From the NCBI RefSeq assembly GCF_000423425.1, contig NZ_AUHY01000024.1, forward strand, positions 1 through 38,145: 38,145 nucleotides of DNA. Direction: 5' to 3'. The position numbers and the translations under genes were made by a program. Origin of the DNA: Meiothermus rufus DSM 22234. Lineage in GTDB: Bacteria > Deinococcota > Deinococci > Deinococcales > Thermaceae. The notes below the pieces were generated by a model. The model saw only the letters and a program-made list of their open reading frames with translations, searched no databases and was not told the DNA's origin. Numbering within the stretch: position 1 is the stretch's first letter; each line of letters opens with the position of its first letter. This document shows positions 13,350 through 22,136 of the stretch, in pieces.

Positions 13350-16310
13350 CTATTCCACCAGGTAGAGCACCTCCAAGAGCGCCCCAAGGTAGCCCTCGGG
13401 AGAGAGGCCCTTTTTGACCAGGCGAAAGCCCGGGGGGTACTGGGTGGCCTCCACCCGGAAGGGCAAAGCCCGCAGGGCACGGGCGTCGTAGTCCAGGCGG
13501 GGCGTCTGGAAAGCGATCTGCAAGTACAGCATATCCTCGGTGATGGAGACCACCCCTTTGGCCTGGGCCACCAGGCGCAGCTTGGTCAGGGCCAGGAAGT
13601 TTTCCACCTCCTGGGGGGCCGGGCCGTAGCGCTCCTTTAGCTCCCGCACCAGGCGGGCCAGCTGGGCCAGGCTCTTACACTCGGCCAGGCGGCCATAGTA
13701 GCGGCTGCGGGCCGCAGGGCTGGGGATGTACTCCGGGGTCAGCCGGGCCGAAAGCTGCACATCCAGGGTGACATGGCGCTCGGGCTCTATGGCTTCCCCT
13801 TTGAGCTTGCGGATGGCCTCGGAGAGTAGCTCGGTGTAGATCTCCAGGCTCACCGACCGGATGTGCCCATGCTGCTCGGGGCCCAGGAGGTTGCCCACCC
13901 CGCGGATCTCCATATCTTTTTCGGCCAGGAGGTGGCCCGAGCCCAGGTCGGAAAGGTCGGCAATGGCGGCCAGACGGCGCTCGGCCCCCTCACTCAGGCG
14001 CAGGGGGTGGAAGAGGTAAGCCCAGGCTTCCTTATCGCGCCGGCCCACCCGGCCCCTGAGCTGGTAGAGCGCCGCCAGGCCCAGCCGGTCGGCCCGCTCC
14101 ACAATCAGGGTGTTGGCCTCGGGGATATCCAGGCCGCTCTCGATGATGGTGGTGGCCAGCAGCACGTCAAAAGCCCCTTCGGCAAAAGCCTGCATGGTCT
14201 CTTCAATCTCGGCCTCGTTCATCTGGCCGTGCACCATCCCGATGCGGGCCTCGGGGATGAGGGCCTCCAGGTACTGGCGGCGGGCCGGCAGGCTGGCCAC
14301 CCGGTCGTGCACGTAGAAGACCTTGCCTTCGCGCTCGAGCTCATCCATTACGGCCTGGCGCACCAGACTGGGGTCGAAGGGGGCCAGCACGGTGCGGATG
14401 GGCTTGCGGCCCGGGGGAGGGGTTTGGATGCTGGAAAGGTCGCGCAGGCCCACCAGCGCGCTGTAGAGGCTGCGGGGGATGGGGGTGGCCGAGAGGTAGA
14501 GGGTGTCCAAGGCCGCGCTCAGCTCGCGGATGCGCTCCTTCTGGGCCACCCCGAAGCGGTGCTCCTCGTCGATGATCAAAAGCCCCAGGTCGCGGAAGCG
14601 CACGTCGGGAGAAAGCAGCCGGTGGGTACCGATGACAATGTCTATCTGCCCTTGGGCTAACCCTTCCAGAATGGCCCGCTCCTCTCGCTCTGAAGTAAAG
14701 CGGGAAAGCCCGGCCACCCGTACCGGTAGGCCGGCTAGGCGCTGGCGGAAGGTTTGCCAATGCTGTTCGGCCAGCAAGGTGGTGGGCACCAGCAAGGCCA
14801 CCTGGGCCCCATGCCCCACCACCCGGTGGGCGGCCCGCAGGGCCACCTCGGTTTTGCCAAAGCCCACATCCCCCGAGATGAGCCGATCCATGGGCCGGGG
14901 GGCCTCGAGGTCGCGCAAAACCTCCTCTAAAGCCTTGGCCTGGTCGGGGGTGAGAGTGTGGGGGAAGTTGGCCGCCACCAGGGCATCCCACTCCGGCAGG
15001 GGGCCAAAGGCCCGGCCTGGGGTGGCCTCGCGCCTAGCATGCAGCACCAACAGGCGCTGGGCCAGCTCTTCCGCGTCTTTCTGGGCCTTCTCTTTAGCCC
15101 GTTTCCACTCCCCCTTGCCCAAGGAGGAAAGGGCCGGGGGGTCGTCGGTGGTGCCGGGGTGGCGCTTGAGCAGGGGTAGCTGCTCCACCGGCAGGTACAG
15201 CCGCCCTTCGCCCGCGTAACGCAGTACCAGATAGTCGCGCTTGGCCCCCAGCACCTCGCGGGTCTCTAGGCCCAGGTACTGCCCGATGCCATGCTCGGGG
15301 TGAATCAGGTAGTCGCCTTCTGCCAAAGCCCCGGGGTCTTCTACCCCGGTGCCCACTACCCGCCGGCCCCGCAGAGCCTCCGCCGACCCAAAAGCGTAGA
15401 GATGGGCCTCGCTTAGGTAGACCACCCTGGCTGCCTCATCCAACACGCCCCCTTCAAAGGGGGCCGGCACCAAGGTCAGCCGGCCCGCAGAAGGGGTACC
15501 AACCTGGGCTGCACTCTGGATGGGCAGGCCCTCTAGCTTGCCCAAAAGGTAGGCCCGGCTTTTGGGATGGCGGTAGAAGAAGACCACCGCGTAGCCCTGG
15601 GCCAACCAGGCCTGCACATCCTCCACAAAACGGGAGAGGCGGGCCCGGTAAGGGGGCAGGGGGTGGTAGGGTAACGCGCACACCGAAAGCTCCGGCCCCC
15701 CCAGGCCAAAGGCCACCCGATCGCGCCCCTGCAAAAGGGGCCATAGCGCTTCCGGAGCCAAGGCGGGGGTGTCGAGGTAGACCGGGCCGGGGAAGTGCTC
15801 GAGCTTGGTTGAACTCCAGGCCTCCGCCTTGCCCTCGCGGGCCACCAGAACGTAGCGCCCCTGGGGCTGGCCTTCCACCCACAGCCTCTCTAGCTCGTCG
15901 CCGAAGAACTCCAGCCGCAGCTTGGCTGGGTAAAGCTCGAGCACCTCGCCTTGCACCCTATAGTCTTCATCCCGCCCATAGCCCAGGCAATCCAGCCGCT
16001 TTAGCAGTTCGGAGCGCAAGTAGCGCTGCCCTACCCCCAGCACCAACCGCCAGTCCTGGGGCTCTTGGGGGAAGGGGGCCAGAGCCTCGGCATAGCTCAT
16101 GACCACCACCTGGGCCTCCCCCCAGGCCTCGAGGCCAGGGTTTACATAGGCTGTAACCCCTAGGCTGGCCAGGTCGGCGTACAGCGGCAGGCGCTCCTCG
16201 GGGCACAAAAGCACCCGCGGCCCCTGGGCTTGGGCAAAAAGCAGGGCCCGCGCCACCTGGGGCAGGCCGGGTAGGTAATGGTTGAGGATGGGCTTTAGCG
16301 TTGGGTTCAT
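13350..16310 (-). CDS. mfd: Transcription-repair coupling factor Mfd
   Basis: The protein has 986 residues, shorter than E. coli Mfd (1148) but near Thermus length. The order of domains is: UvrB-homology region (about 1-320) without an intact ATPase; CarD-like RNA-polymerase interaction domain starting near YLIHPEHGIGQYL (about 331); RecG-like helicase with Walker A GDVGFGKTE (about 477), DEEH (about 578), SATPIPRS, and motif VI QLRGRVGR; and the C-terminal D7 regulatory domain. Mfd removes stalled RNA polymerase at DNA damage and recruits UvrA. The start is ambiguous: ATG 16310, or GTG 16319, which has AAGGGG 7 nt upstream. It is divergent from pcp and followed by a foreign gene stump and a terminator. 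Confidence 0.97.
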   Translation of the reverse strand: MNPTLKPILNHYLPGLPQVARALLFAQAQGPRVLLCPEERLPLYADLASLGVTAYVNPGLEAWGEAQVVVMSYAEALAPFPQEPQDWRLVLGVGQRYLRSELLKRLDCLGYGRDEDYRVQGEVLELYPAKLRLEFFGDELERLWVEGQPQGRYVLVAREGKAEAWSSTKLEHFPGPVYLDTPALAPEALWPLLQGRDRVAFGLGGPELSVCALPYHPLPPYRARLSRFVEDVQAWLAQGYAVVFFYRHPKSRAYLLGKLEGLPIQSAAQVGTPSAGRLTLVPAPFEGGVLDEAARVVYLSEAHLYAFGSAEALRGRRVVGTGVEDPGALAEGDYLIHPEHGIGQYLGLETREVLGAKRDYLVLRYAGEGRLYLPVEQLPLLKRHPGTTDDPPALSSLGKGEWKRAKEKAQKDAEELAQRLLVLHARREATPGRAFGPLPEWDALVAANFPHTLTPDQAKALEEVLRDLEAPRPMDRLISGDVGFGKTEVALRAAHRVVGHGAQVALLVPTTLLAEQHWQTFRQRLAGLPVRVAGLSRFTSEREERAILEGLAQGQIDIVIGTHRLLSPDVRFRDLGLLIIDEEHRFGVAQKERIRELSAALDTLYLSATPIPRSLYSALVGLRDLSSIQTPPPGRKPIRTVLAPFDPSLVRQAVMDELEREGKVFYVHDRVASLPARRQYLEALIPEARIGMVHGQMNEAEIEETMQAFAEGAFDVLLATTIIESGLDIPEANTLIVERADRLGLAALYQLRGRVGRRDKEAWAYLFHPLRLSEGAERRLAAIADLSDLGSGHLLAEKDMEIRGVGNLLGPEQHGHIRSVSLEIYTELLSEAIRKLKGEAIEPERHVTLDVQLSARLTPEYIPSPAARSRYYGRLAECKSLAQLARLVRELKERYGPAPQEVENFLALTKLRLVAQAKGVVSITEDMLYLQIAFQTPRLDYDARALRALPFRVEATQYPPGFRLVKKGLSPEGYLGALLEVLYLVE

Positions 16311-16361
16311 GGCCCGCACAACAACACCCCTTCTACCAGAGCAGACCCGGTAGAGCAACCC

Positions 16362-16367
16362 AGTCTA
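16362..16367 (-). promoter_or_regulatory. Probable -10 box of mfd
   Basis: TAGACT on the minus strand (16367-16362) would start transcription near 16355, about 36-45 nt before the candidate mfd starts, with AAGGGG as ribosome site for GTG 16319. The -35 region (TTTCCG, 18 bp upstream) is weak. Confidence 0.35.
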
Positions 16368-16417
16368 CCGCGCTTTGCCCTGGCGCGGAAACCGGCCCCA
16401 ACCAGGCCGCGGCTTGC

Positions 16418-16423
16418 TAAACT
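16418..16423 (+). promoter_or_regulatory. -10 box of pcp, leaderless spacing
   Basis: TAAACT ends 6 nt before the GTG start at 16430 and there is no ribosome site, so the transcript probably begins at or next to the start codon. Confidence 0.5.
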
Positions 16424-16429
16424 GGCGGG

Positions 16430-17029
16430 GTGAAGGTTTTGGTTACCGGCTTTGAACCCTTTGCCGGCTTGGCACACAACCCCAGCCAGGCCCTGCTGGC
16501 CCACCTGCCCCCGCGCATAAGAGGGACAGAAGTTGTTTCAGCCTGCCTCCCCGTGAACGCCCAGCAGGCCCCAGCAGCGCTAAAAGCCCTCTACCAGACT
16601 CACACCCCCCGGCTGGCCCTGCACCTGGGGTTGGCCCAAAACCGCCCTTTGCTCAGCCTCGAGCGCCTGGCGGTGAACCTGCTCGACTTTGACATCCCCG
16701 ACAACGGCGGGCACCACCCCAAAGACGCCCCCATTCTGCCCGGGGGCCCACTGGCCCTGCTTAGCCGGCTGCCCCTTCGCATAATCCAGGCCCGCTGGGC
16801 CCAGGCTGGCATTCCCAGCACGCTGAGCAACAGCGCGGGGCTTTACCTGTGCAATCAGGTAATGTACCTGGCCCTTTCCTGGCTGCCCCCCGAGGTGCCC
16901 GCCGGCTTCATCCACCTCCCGCCGGATGAAACCCTGGCTGCCCAACGCCCCCAGGCCTACGTACCCCTGAAGACCCAGGCCCAGGCCATCCTCCTGGCGC
17001 TGGAGACCTGCCTCGAGGCCCTGGCATGA
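16430..17029 (+). CDS. pcp: Pyroglutamyl-peptidase I (pyrrolidone-carboxylate peptidase)
   Basis: The protein has 199 residues, within the C15 cysteine peptidase family range. It removes N-terminal pyroglutamate from peptides in the cytoplasm. The catalytic triad is visible: E78 in SLERLAVN, C141 in SNSAGLYLCNQ, and H162 in GFIHLPP. The N-terminus MKVLVTGFEPFAG is typical. The GTG start lies 6 nt after a TAAACT box and has no ribosome site. Its TGA overlaps the ATG of the next gene by 4 bp, so the two are translationally coupled, although no functional link to glycosyltransferases is obvious. Confidence 0.93.
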   Translation: MKVLVTGFEPFAGLAHNPSQALLAHLPPRIRGTEVVSACLPVNAQQAPAALKALYQTHTPRLALHLGLAQNRPLLSLERLAVNLLDFDIPDNGGHHPKDAPILPGGPLALLSRLPLRIIQARWAQAGIPSTLSNSAGLYLCNQVMYLALSWLPPEVPAGFIHLPPDETLAAQRPQAYVPLKTQAQAILLALETCLEALA

Positions 17030-18213
17030 ACGACCTGCTGGTAATTTCCGGGGGCAACGCCGAGGATTTGATCGGGGCCACGCTATGCGACCACCTGAGC
17101 GGGCTTTCGCTGTGGGCTTTGCCGCTGGTGGGGGCCGGCTGGCGCTACGAGGGCCGGGTTGAGCAGATCCTAGGCCCCCGTACCCAGATGCCCTCCGGTG
17201 GCTTTCCTTTCAACAGCCTGGAGAACCTGCTGGCCGACTTGCGGGCCGGTTTGGCCACGGAAATCTTCAGCCAAATACGGGCGGCCCAGGTCGCTCGCCG
17301 AAGGATTCGCGCGGTAGCCGCGGTGGGCGACGCCTACACCCTGGCGGTAGCCTGTGTGGCCTCGGACTGGGGCCGGCTGCCGCTATTTCACCTCCAGCCG
17401 CAAATTTCCCACTACTACTGGGCTGGGCGCAGCACCTGGGAGCGCCTGAAACAGCTAAACCAGTTTGGCGCCGAAGACTATCTGTTCTACGAGCGCTGGA
17501 TGCACCGCTTCGTGCGGGCGGTATATGTGCGGGACCGGCTGAGCGAAGAACGGGCCCATCGGTTAGGTATGCACAAGGCCCGCTTTGTGGGCAGCATGGC
17601 CATGGACACCCTGGGCCCCCCTGAGCGCGACCTAGAGAGCCTGCTGGATGGCCGGCCAGTGCTGGTGCTGCTCCCGGGCACCCGAGGCGATGTGCGGTTT
17701 AGCCTGCCCCTCATGCTGCAAAGCGCCGCCCTGCTCCCGGAGATGCAGGCTTTGGTGGCCTGGGCTGGCGATTTTGCCCAGGTGCCCCTGGCCCAGGGCT
17801 GGTCGCTCAGCGTGCTGGATGAACAAACCGCTATTGCCCAGCAAGGCCCACAGCGGGTCTGGCTCTTGCGAGGGGCTTTCTCGGCCATTTTGCACGTGGG
17901 TCAGGTGGTCATCGGCACCGCCGGCACCGCCAACGAGCAGGCCGCTGGGATGGGCCTCCCGGTGGTGGCCTTTCCCACGCCGGGGCCGCAGTACACCTAT
18001 CCAAACGCCTTGCGACAAAGCCGCCTCCTGGGCAAGGCCCTGGCGCTGGTCGAGGCCCACCCCACCCAGGTGGCCGAGGCGGTGCGCGAACGCCTGCACA
18101 ACCCCCGCCTGCGGGAGGAGGCCCGGCGGGATGGCCTCGAGCGCAACGGGCCCCCGGGGGCACTGCCCCAGATTGCCCATGAGATTCGCCAGACTTTGGC
18201 CTCGTCTGGGTAG
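17026..18213 (+). CDS. Lipid-A-disaccharide-synthase-related glycosyltransferase (TIGR03492-like)
   Basis: This 395-residue protein resembles the LpxB-related family found in cyanobacteria and Deinococcota, organisms whose lipid A pathway is absent or incomplete. Features are the N-terminal ISGGNAEDLIGA, a first Rossmann-like half, and a C-terminal GT-B half with LVLLPGTRGDVRFSLPLML and the donor-site stretch VIGTAGTANEQAAGMGLPVVAFPTPGPQYTY, here noted in pieces (VIGTAGTANEQ, AAGMGLPVVAF). Acceptor and sugar are unknown. It overlaps pcp by 4 bp and is followed after 5 nt by another glycosyltransferase, which suggests a role in envelope glycolipids. Confidence 0.8.
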   Translation: MNDLLVISGGNAEDLIGATLCDHLSGLSLWALPLVGAGWRYEGRVEQILGPRTQMPSGGFPFNSLENLLADLRAGLATEIFSQIRAAQVARRRIRAVAAVGDAYTLAVACVASDWGRLPLFHLQPQISHYYWAGRSTWERLKQLNQFGAEDYLFYERWMHRFVRAVYVRDRLSEERAHRLGMHKARFVGSMAMDTLGPPERDLESLLDGRPVLVLLPGTRGDVRFSLPLMLQSAALLPEMQALVAWAGDFAQVPLAQGWSLSVLDEQTAIAQQGPQRVWLLRGAFSAILHVGQVVIGTAGTANEQAAGMGLPVVAFPTPGPQYTYPNALRQSRLLGKALALVEAHPTQVAEAVRERLHNPRLREEARRDGLERNGPPGALPQIAHEIRQTLASSG

Positions 18214-18218
18214 CGCTT

Positions 18219-19091
18219 ATGGAAAAAGTTTTGGCTCTGGTTGTCACCCATAACCGCAAGGCCCTATTAGAGGAATGCTTGGCCGCCCTGAGCCGGCAAA
18301 CCTACCCACCCGCCCACATCCTGGTGGTGGACAACGCCTCCAGCGATGGCACCGCTGAGCTGTTGGCGGGCTATCCCCAGGTAGAGCACCTACGTTTGGA
18401 AAAAAACCTGGGGGCGGCAGGGGGCTTCCACCACGGCCTGCGGGTGGCGCGAGAAAGGCCTTTTGACTGGATATGGCTCCTCGACGACGACGCCCACCCC
18501 GAGCCGCAGAGCCTGCAAAAACTGATGGACGGGCTGGAGCGGGCCCGCCGGCTGGGCATCGAACCCAACCTGCTGCTCAGCCGCCTGGTCTGGACCGACG
18601 GGCGCATCCACCCCATGGGCCTCCCCTGGCCCGACCTGCGGCGGCCTTGGCTCTGGCTAAAGAGTCGGCCTTTGCAGCTGGTACCGGTACGCTTCGGCAC
18701 CTATGCTTCCATGCTGGTCAGCCGCCGAGCGGCCCAGGTGCACCCCCTGCCCACCCAAGCCTACTTTCTCTGGAACGACGACCTCGAGTACAGCGGTCGG
18801 CTGCTGCGCCGAGGGGTGGGCTTCTTGGTGCCACAGAGCGTGGTGGTACACAAAACCCGCGACCCCTATAGCTCAGCCCTTCAAACCAGCGACGAGCAGT
18901 TTTACCTCGAGGCCCGCAATCGGGCCTGGTTAGTGCGCTCCGATGCTTTTGGTCCCTTGGGCAAAACCTTCTGGACGCTAAACAGCCTGGGGCTTTTCCT
19001 GGATCGCCTACGCCGGCGGGGCTTTTCGGGCCTCGAGGTGATCCTGCGGGGGTGGCTCGAGGGCTGGCGCAACCCTCCGCGAAGTGAGTAG
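18219..19091 (+). CDS. Family 2 glycosyltransferase
   Basis: The protein has 290 residues and a GT-A fold: N-terminal ALVVTHNRKALLEECLAAL, the nucleotide-binding VVDNASSDGT, the metal-binding acidic motif WLLDDDAHPEP (about residues 86-96), and a later FLWNDDLEYSGRL acceptor/base motif. The layout matches rhamnosyl- and galactofuranosyl-transferases (GlfT2-like), but the sugar cannot be assigned. There is no membrane segment. It begins 5 nt after the previous stop without a ribosome site, so it is probably in the pcp operon and coupled to its neighbour. Confidence 0.88.
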   Translation: MEKVLALVVTHNRKALLEECLAALSRQTYPPAHILVVDNASSDGTAELLAGYPQVEHLRLEKNLGAAGGFHHGLRVARERPFDWIWLLDDDAHPEPQSLQKLMDGLERARRLGIEPNLLLSRLVWTDGRIHPMGLPWPDLRRPWLWLKSRPLQLVPVRFGTYASMLVSRRAAQVHPLPTQAYFLWNDDLEYSGRLLRRGVGFLVPQSVVVHKTRDPYSSALQTSDEQFYLEARNRAWLVRSDAFGPLGKTFWTLNSLGLFLDRLRRRGFSGLEVILRGWLEGWRNPPRSE

Positions 19092-19101
19092 GGGGGTATG
19101 C

Positions 19102-19107
19102 TAACAT
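19102..19107 (+). promoter_or_regulatory. -10 box of the family 4 glycosyltransferase gene
   Basis: TAACAT ends 6 nt before the GTG at 19114; an overlapping TATGCT lies at 19097-19102. The spacing predicts a leaderless transcript. Confidence 0.45.
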
Positions 19108-19113
19108 ATCCCC

Positions 19114-20313
19114 GTGCGCCTATATCGCGTCGGCCTATTTACCGACACCTATCTACCGGGGCCCAACGGGGTGGCCACCAGCGTCTACTTGCTCAAGCGC
19201 GAGCTACGCCGCATGGGCCATGAAGCTTGGGTGCTAGCCCCCGAGATGCCCGATGTCGACCCTCGCGAGGAGGGGGTGGTACGGGTGCCCAGCGTACCCT
19301 ACCCCTTCTTTGAAAACCAGCGGCTGGCCATGCCCAGCAGCCGCTACCTTCCCACCGAATTCGAGATTTTCCACACCCATACCCCGCTTTTCATCGGCAT
19401 CTGGGGTGCCCGATTGGCCCAGCGGCAGCACCTACCGCATGTCTCCACCTTCCACACCCACCTGGAAAAATACGCTCACTATATCCCCGGCGTGGCGGCT
19501 ATCAACAAATACGTGGGTATCATGCAGAAGGTCTGCCAAGCCTTCTACAACCGGGCCGATGTGGTCATCGCCCCTACCGAGCCGGTTAAGCGCCTGGCCG
19601 AGAGCTACGAGATCGAGCGGGAGATCCGGGTGGTGCCTACCGGGATCGACCTCGAGCTTTTACAAGCGGCCCCACTGCCGGCCTCGCCCTGGCCTTCTGG
19701 GCAGCGTCGCCTGCTGCACGTGGGCCGGTTGGGCAAGGAGAAAAGCGTGGACGTGGTGATCCGGGCTTTGGCCGAGATACGCCAGGAGCAAGAAGCCCAC
19801 CTAGCCCTCATCGGTATGGGGCCACAGGAGGAAGAGTTGCGGCAATTGGCCCTAGAGCTGGGCCTGCTCGAGCACATCACCTTTGTGGGTGCTGTTCCCT
19901 ACGAGAAAATCGGGGGCTACTACCAGATGGCCGAACTCTTCCTATTCGCTAGCGAAACCGAAACCCAAGGCTTGGTGCTATGGGAGGCCCAGGCCATGGG
20001 CGTCCCCGTGGTGGCAGTGGGCGCTGAGGGCACGCTGCAAGGGGTCGATGAGGGCAAAAGCGGCTACCTGGTTCCCCCGGGCGACCCCCGGGCCTTGGCC
20101 CGGCGGGCCTTGGAACTGCTACAGGATGAGGCCTTGCGCCAGCGCTTCAGCGAAGGAGCCCGCCGCTTCGCCGATCAGCGCACGGCCCGCCGCATTGCTG
20201 AGCAGATTGTCGAGGTCTACGACGAGGCCACCTGGCTGGTGCAGGTCGAGCCGCGCCGGCTCAAGATTCCCTTCCCCCGCCTGCCGCAAAATATCCCGAC
20301 GAGTCCCCGCTGA
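19114..20313 (+). CDS. Family 4 glycosyltransferase (diacylglycerol glucosyltransferase-like)
   Basis: This GT-B protein of 399 residues begins [20 protein letters not shown], the pattern of 1,2-diacylglycerol and sulfolipid glycosyltransferases. HTHTPLFIG and [13 protein letters not shown] are acceptor-side motifs, VPTGID and [12 protein letters not shown] mark the second Rossmann domain, and the donor motif EX7E is present in [13 protein letters not shown]. Thermus and Meiothermus membranes are dominated by glycosyl diacylglycerols, so a role in the first sugar transfer to diacylglycerol is plausible but unproven. Its 3' end overlaps the convergent glycosyltransferase gene by 53 bp. Confidence 0.85.
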   Translation: MRLYRVGLFTDTYLPGPNGVATSVYLLKRELRRMGHEAWVLAPEMPDVDPREEGVVRVPSVPYPFFENQRLAMPSSRYLPTEFEIFHTHTPLFIGIWGARLAQRQHLPHVSTFHTHLEKYAHYIPGVAAINKYVGIMQKVCQAFYNRADVVIAPTEPVKRLAESYEIEREIRVVPTGIDLELLQAAPLPASPWPSGQRRLLHVGRLGKEKSVDVVIRALAEIRQEQEAHLALIGMGPQEEELRQLALELGLLEHITFVGAVPYEKIGGYYQMAELFLFASETETQGLVLWEAQAMGVPVVAVGAEGTLQGVDEGKSGYLVPPGDPRALARRALELLQDEALRQRFSEGARRFADQRTARRIAEQIVEVYDEATWLVQVEPRRLKIPFPRLPQNIPTSPR

Positions 20314-20944
20314 GGTTGCGCGCATGCTGCCACAGGAAGTGCAGCCAGCCTTTGCTTAGGCGGCGAGCCGAAGTCCGTACTAATGCATCGTGCACGTAGC
20401 GAACCCGGCCCCTTTCTTGCAGCTTCCAGCCCAGTATAACATCCTCTCGAGCCTCCACCATCGGGTAGCCCCCTAGTTCTAGGGCAGTCTGGCGGTGAAA
20501 GGCCATGTTGGCCCCAGCCAGATTGGGCCGGCCCAGCAAGCGCATCAGTTTGAGAAAAACCCCATAGCCTAGCTCGGTTAACTCCTCCTGCCAAACTGGC
20601 AGTCCAAACATGCGCAGCGGGCCATAGAGGGCCACGTGGGTGGGCATGTGCGGCGCCAGCGCGGACAGCCAGCCTGGGGTGGGGCGGCTATCGGCATCGG
20701 TGGTGGCCACCCAGTCACCGGTGGCGGCCTCGAGGCCGGCCTGGCGAGCCTGGGCCACCCCAGGGGTGGGGCAGTGAACCACCCGGGCTCCTAACGCTGC
20801 CGCCAACAAAGCGGTGCGGTCGGTGGAGGCGTTGTCCACCACAATCACCTCGTCCGGTGGGCGGGTCTGGCGCTTTAGCGCCTCTAGGCAGCCGACAATA
20901 AAGGCCTCTTCATTGCGGGCGGGAATCACCACGGAAATTCGCAC
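20261..20944 (-). CDS. Family 2 glycosyltransferase
   Basis: This 227-residue GT-A protein has [14 protein letters not shown] at the N-terminus, [12 protein letters not shown], and the metal-binding TTDADSRP near residues 81-88. [16 protein letters not shown] is the expected late acidic motif. It resembles small polyprenol- or carotenoid-linked GT2 enzymes, but the substrate is not identifiable. GTG 20944 is supported by the immediate conserved N-terminus and by a TAGAGT box 6 nt upstream. Only 16 bp separate it from the divergent MFS gene, and its end overlaps the convergent family 4 enzyme gene by 53 bp. Confidence 0.88.
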   Translation of the reverse strand: MRISVVIPARNEEAFIVGCLEALKRQTRPPDEVIVVDNASTDRTALLAAALGARVVHCPTPGVAQARQAGLEAATGDWVATTDADSRPTPGWLSALAPHMPTHVALYGPLRMFGLPVWQEELTELGYGVFLKLMRLLGRPNLAGANMAFHRQTALELGGYPMVEAREDVILGWKLQERGRVRYVHDALVRTSARRLSKGWLHFLWQHARNLSGDSSGYFAAGGGRES

Positions 20945-20945
20945 A

Positions 20946-20956
20946 GGTATACTCTA
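20946..20956. promoter_or_regulatory. Interlocked divergent -10 boxes
   Basis: In the 16 bp between the two start codons the plus strand has TATACT (20948-20953), 7 nt before GTG 20961. The minus strand has TAGAGT (20956-20951), 6 nt before GTG 20944. The two boxes overlap by 3 bp, so both genes would be leaderless and their promoters mutually exclusive. Any -35 contacts would lie inside the opposite coding region. Confidence 0.5.
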
Positions 20957-20960
20957 AGCC

Positions 20961-22136
20961 GTGCGCCTTAAGTTACAACGTCTCTCCCCCTGGCGCCTCA
21001 AAGGATTCTCGGCAGTAGCCCGACTGATTCTGGCCTGGGGATTGCTCGAAGGAGTTCGCAACGGATTCTACGCCGGGTATCTGGCCATCCACGGGGGGAA
21101 CCTGGGCTTCTCTTTAGCGGTCATCGGCACTGCTTGGAGCGTTCACCTGCTTTCCGACAGCTTCAGCAAAACCCTTGGCGGCTACCTCTCGCAAAAGCTG
21201 GGCCTGGGGTGGGTCACCCTGCTGGGCGGAACGATGGGACTTCTGGTTTTGCTTATCGCCCCCTACACCCCCTATCCGCTGGTTTTTTTCACCCTGAGCC
21301 TGCTGTGGGGGGTCTCGCTTTCCGCCATCTTTCCCGGTTTGCTTACCCTGAGCAGCCAGATGGCCCAGCCAGGGCGGGAAGGCCGGGCGGTGACCCTAAC
21401 CAACCTGCTTACGGCCCCCTGGACCGGCCTAGGAGTGCTGGGGGTGGGCTTTCTCACCAAGCTCAACCCGGGCCTGGCCCTGCACGTGCTCGAGGCCGCC
21501 CAGCTCACAGCCATTCTGCTGGGTCTGTCCCTCATCTTCCGCCCCGCCCGGGTACGCCCCCCAAGGCAGGAACTCTACCCCTGGCAACGGCTCTTACTTT
21601 TCATTCCCGCGGCCTTTGGGCAGACCTTTGCCCCCGCTCTGTTCGGCTTCTACATCCTGAAATACGCCCAAAACCTGGGGCTCAGCATGTTCTGGATTGT
21701 GGTCTTGATTGGGGTGGGCGGGGTGGTGTCGGCGGGGCTATTGGTGTGGACCGGGCGACACGCCGACCGCAAAAGCCCTCGAGGGCTCTTGATTGGCGGG
21801 CTGGCCCTGATTGGTCTGGCCATGATCGGCCTGGGCCTCAAGCCCCCCCTGGCCTGGCTCTTTCCCCTGGCCCTGGTGGCCGGGGTGGGCTTTGGCTGCT
21901 TCGGCCCTGGCTGGAACGCTTTAGTGGTACGACTCTTGCCGGAAAACAACCGGGCCGCCGCCTGGGGCACCCTGATGACCGTGGAGGGGCTGGGCTTTGC
22001 CCTGGGCCCGGCAGCCGGTGGCCTGCTGGCCGCAACCATCGCCGATAACGCCCCCTTCTTCCTGGGGGGAAGCATTATGCTCTTGCTGAGTGGGTTTTAC
22101 GTCGTGGCCCTATGGAGACCCTGGTGGAAATCCTGA
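20961..22136 (+). CDS. Major facilitator superfamily transporter
   Basis: The protein has 391 residues and about 11-12 hydrophobic helices through its length, the normal MFS size. Charged loops such as RPARVRPPRQE mark the centre, and GRHADRKSPRG matches the MFS loop motif between helices of the second half. The cargo is unknown. The context (glycosyltransferases and a polysaccharide deacetylase) favours a sugar-, lipid- or drug-exporter type role. GTG 20961 follows a TATACT box by 7 nt. Its last 25 bp overlap the deacetylase gene, implying co-translation. Confidence 0.88.
   Translation: MRLKLQRLSPWRLKGFSAVARLILAWGLLEGVRNGFYAGYLAIHGGNLGFSLAVIGTAWSVHLLSDSFSKTLGGYLSQKLGLGWVTLLGGTMGLLVLLIAPYTPYPLVFFTLSLLWGVSLSAIFPGLLTLSSQMAQPGREGRAVTLTNLLTAPWTGLGVLGVGFLTKLNPGLALHVLEAAQLTAILLGLSLIFRPARVRPPRQELYPWQRLLLFIPAAFGQTFAPALFGFYILKYAQNLGLSMFWIVVLIGVGGVVSAGLLVWTGRHADRKSPRGLLIGGLALIGLAMIGLGLKPPLAWLFPLALVAGVGFGCFGPGWNALVVRLLPENNRAAAWGTLMTVEGLGFALGPAAGGLLAATIADNAPFFLGGSIMLLLSGFYVVALWRPWWKS

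Noticed and set aside
13165-13365. Plus-strand 66-codon frame between mntA and mfd
   Set aside because: It runs through the terminator and against the better-supported minus-strand gene stump.
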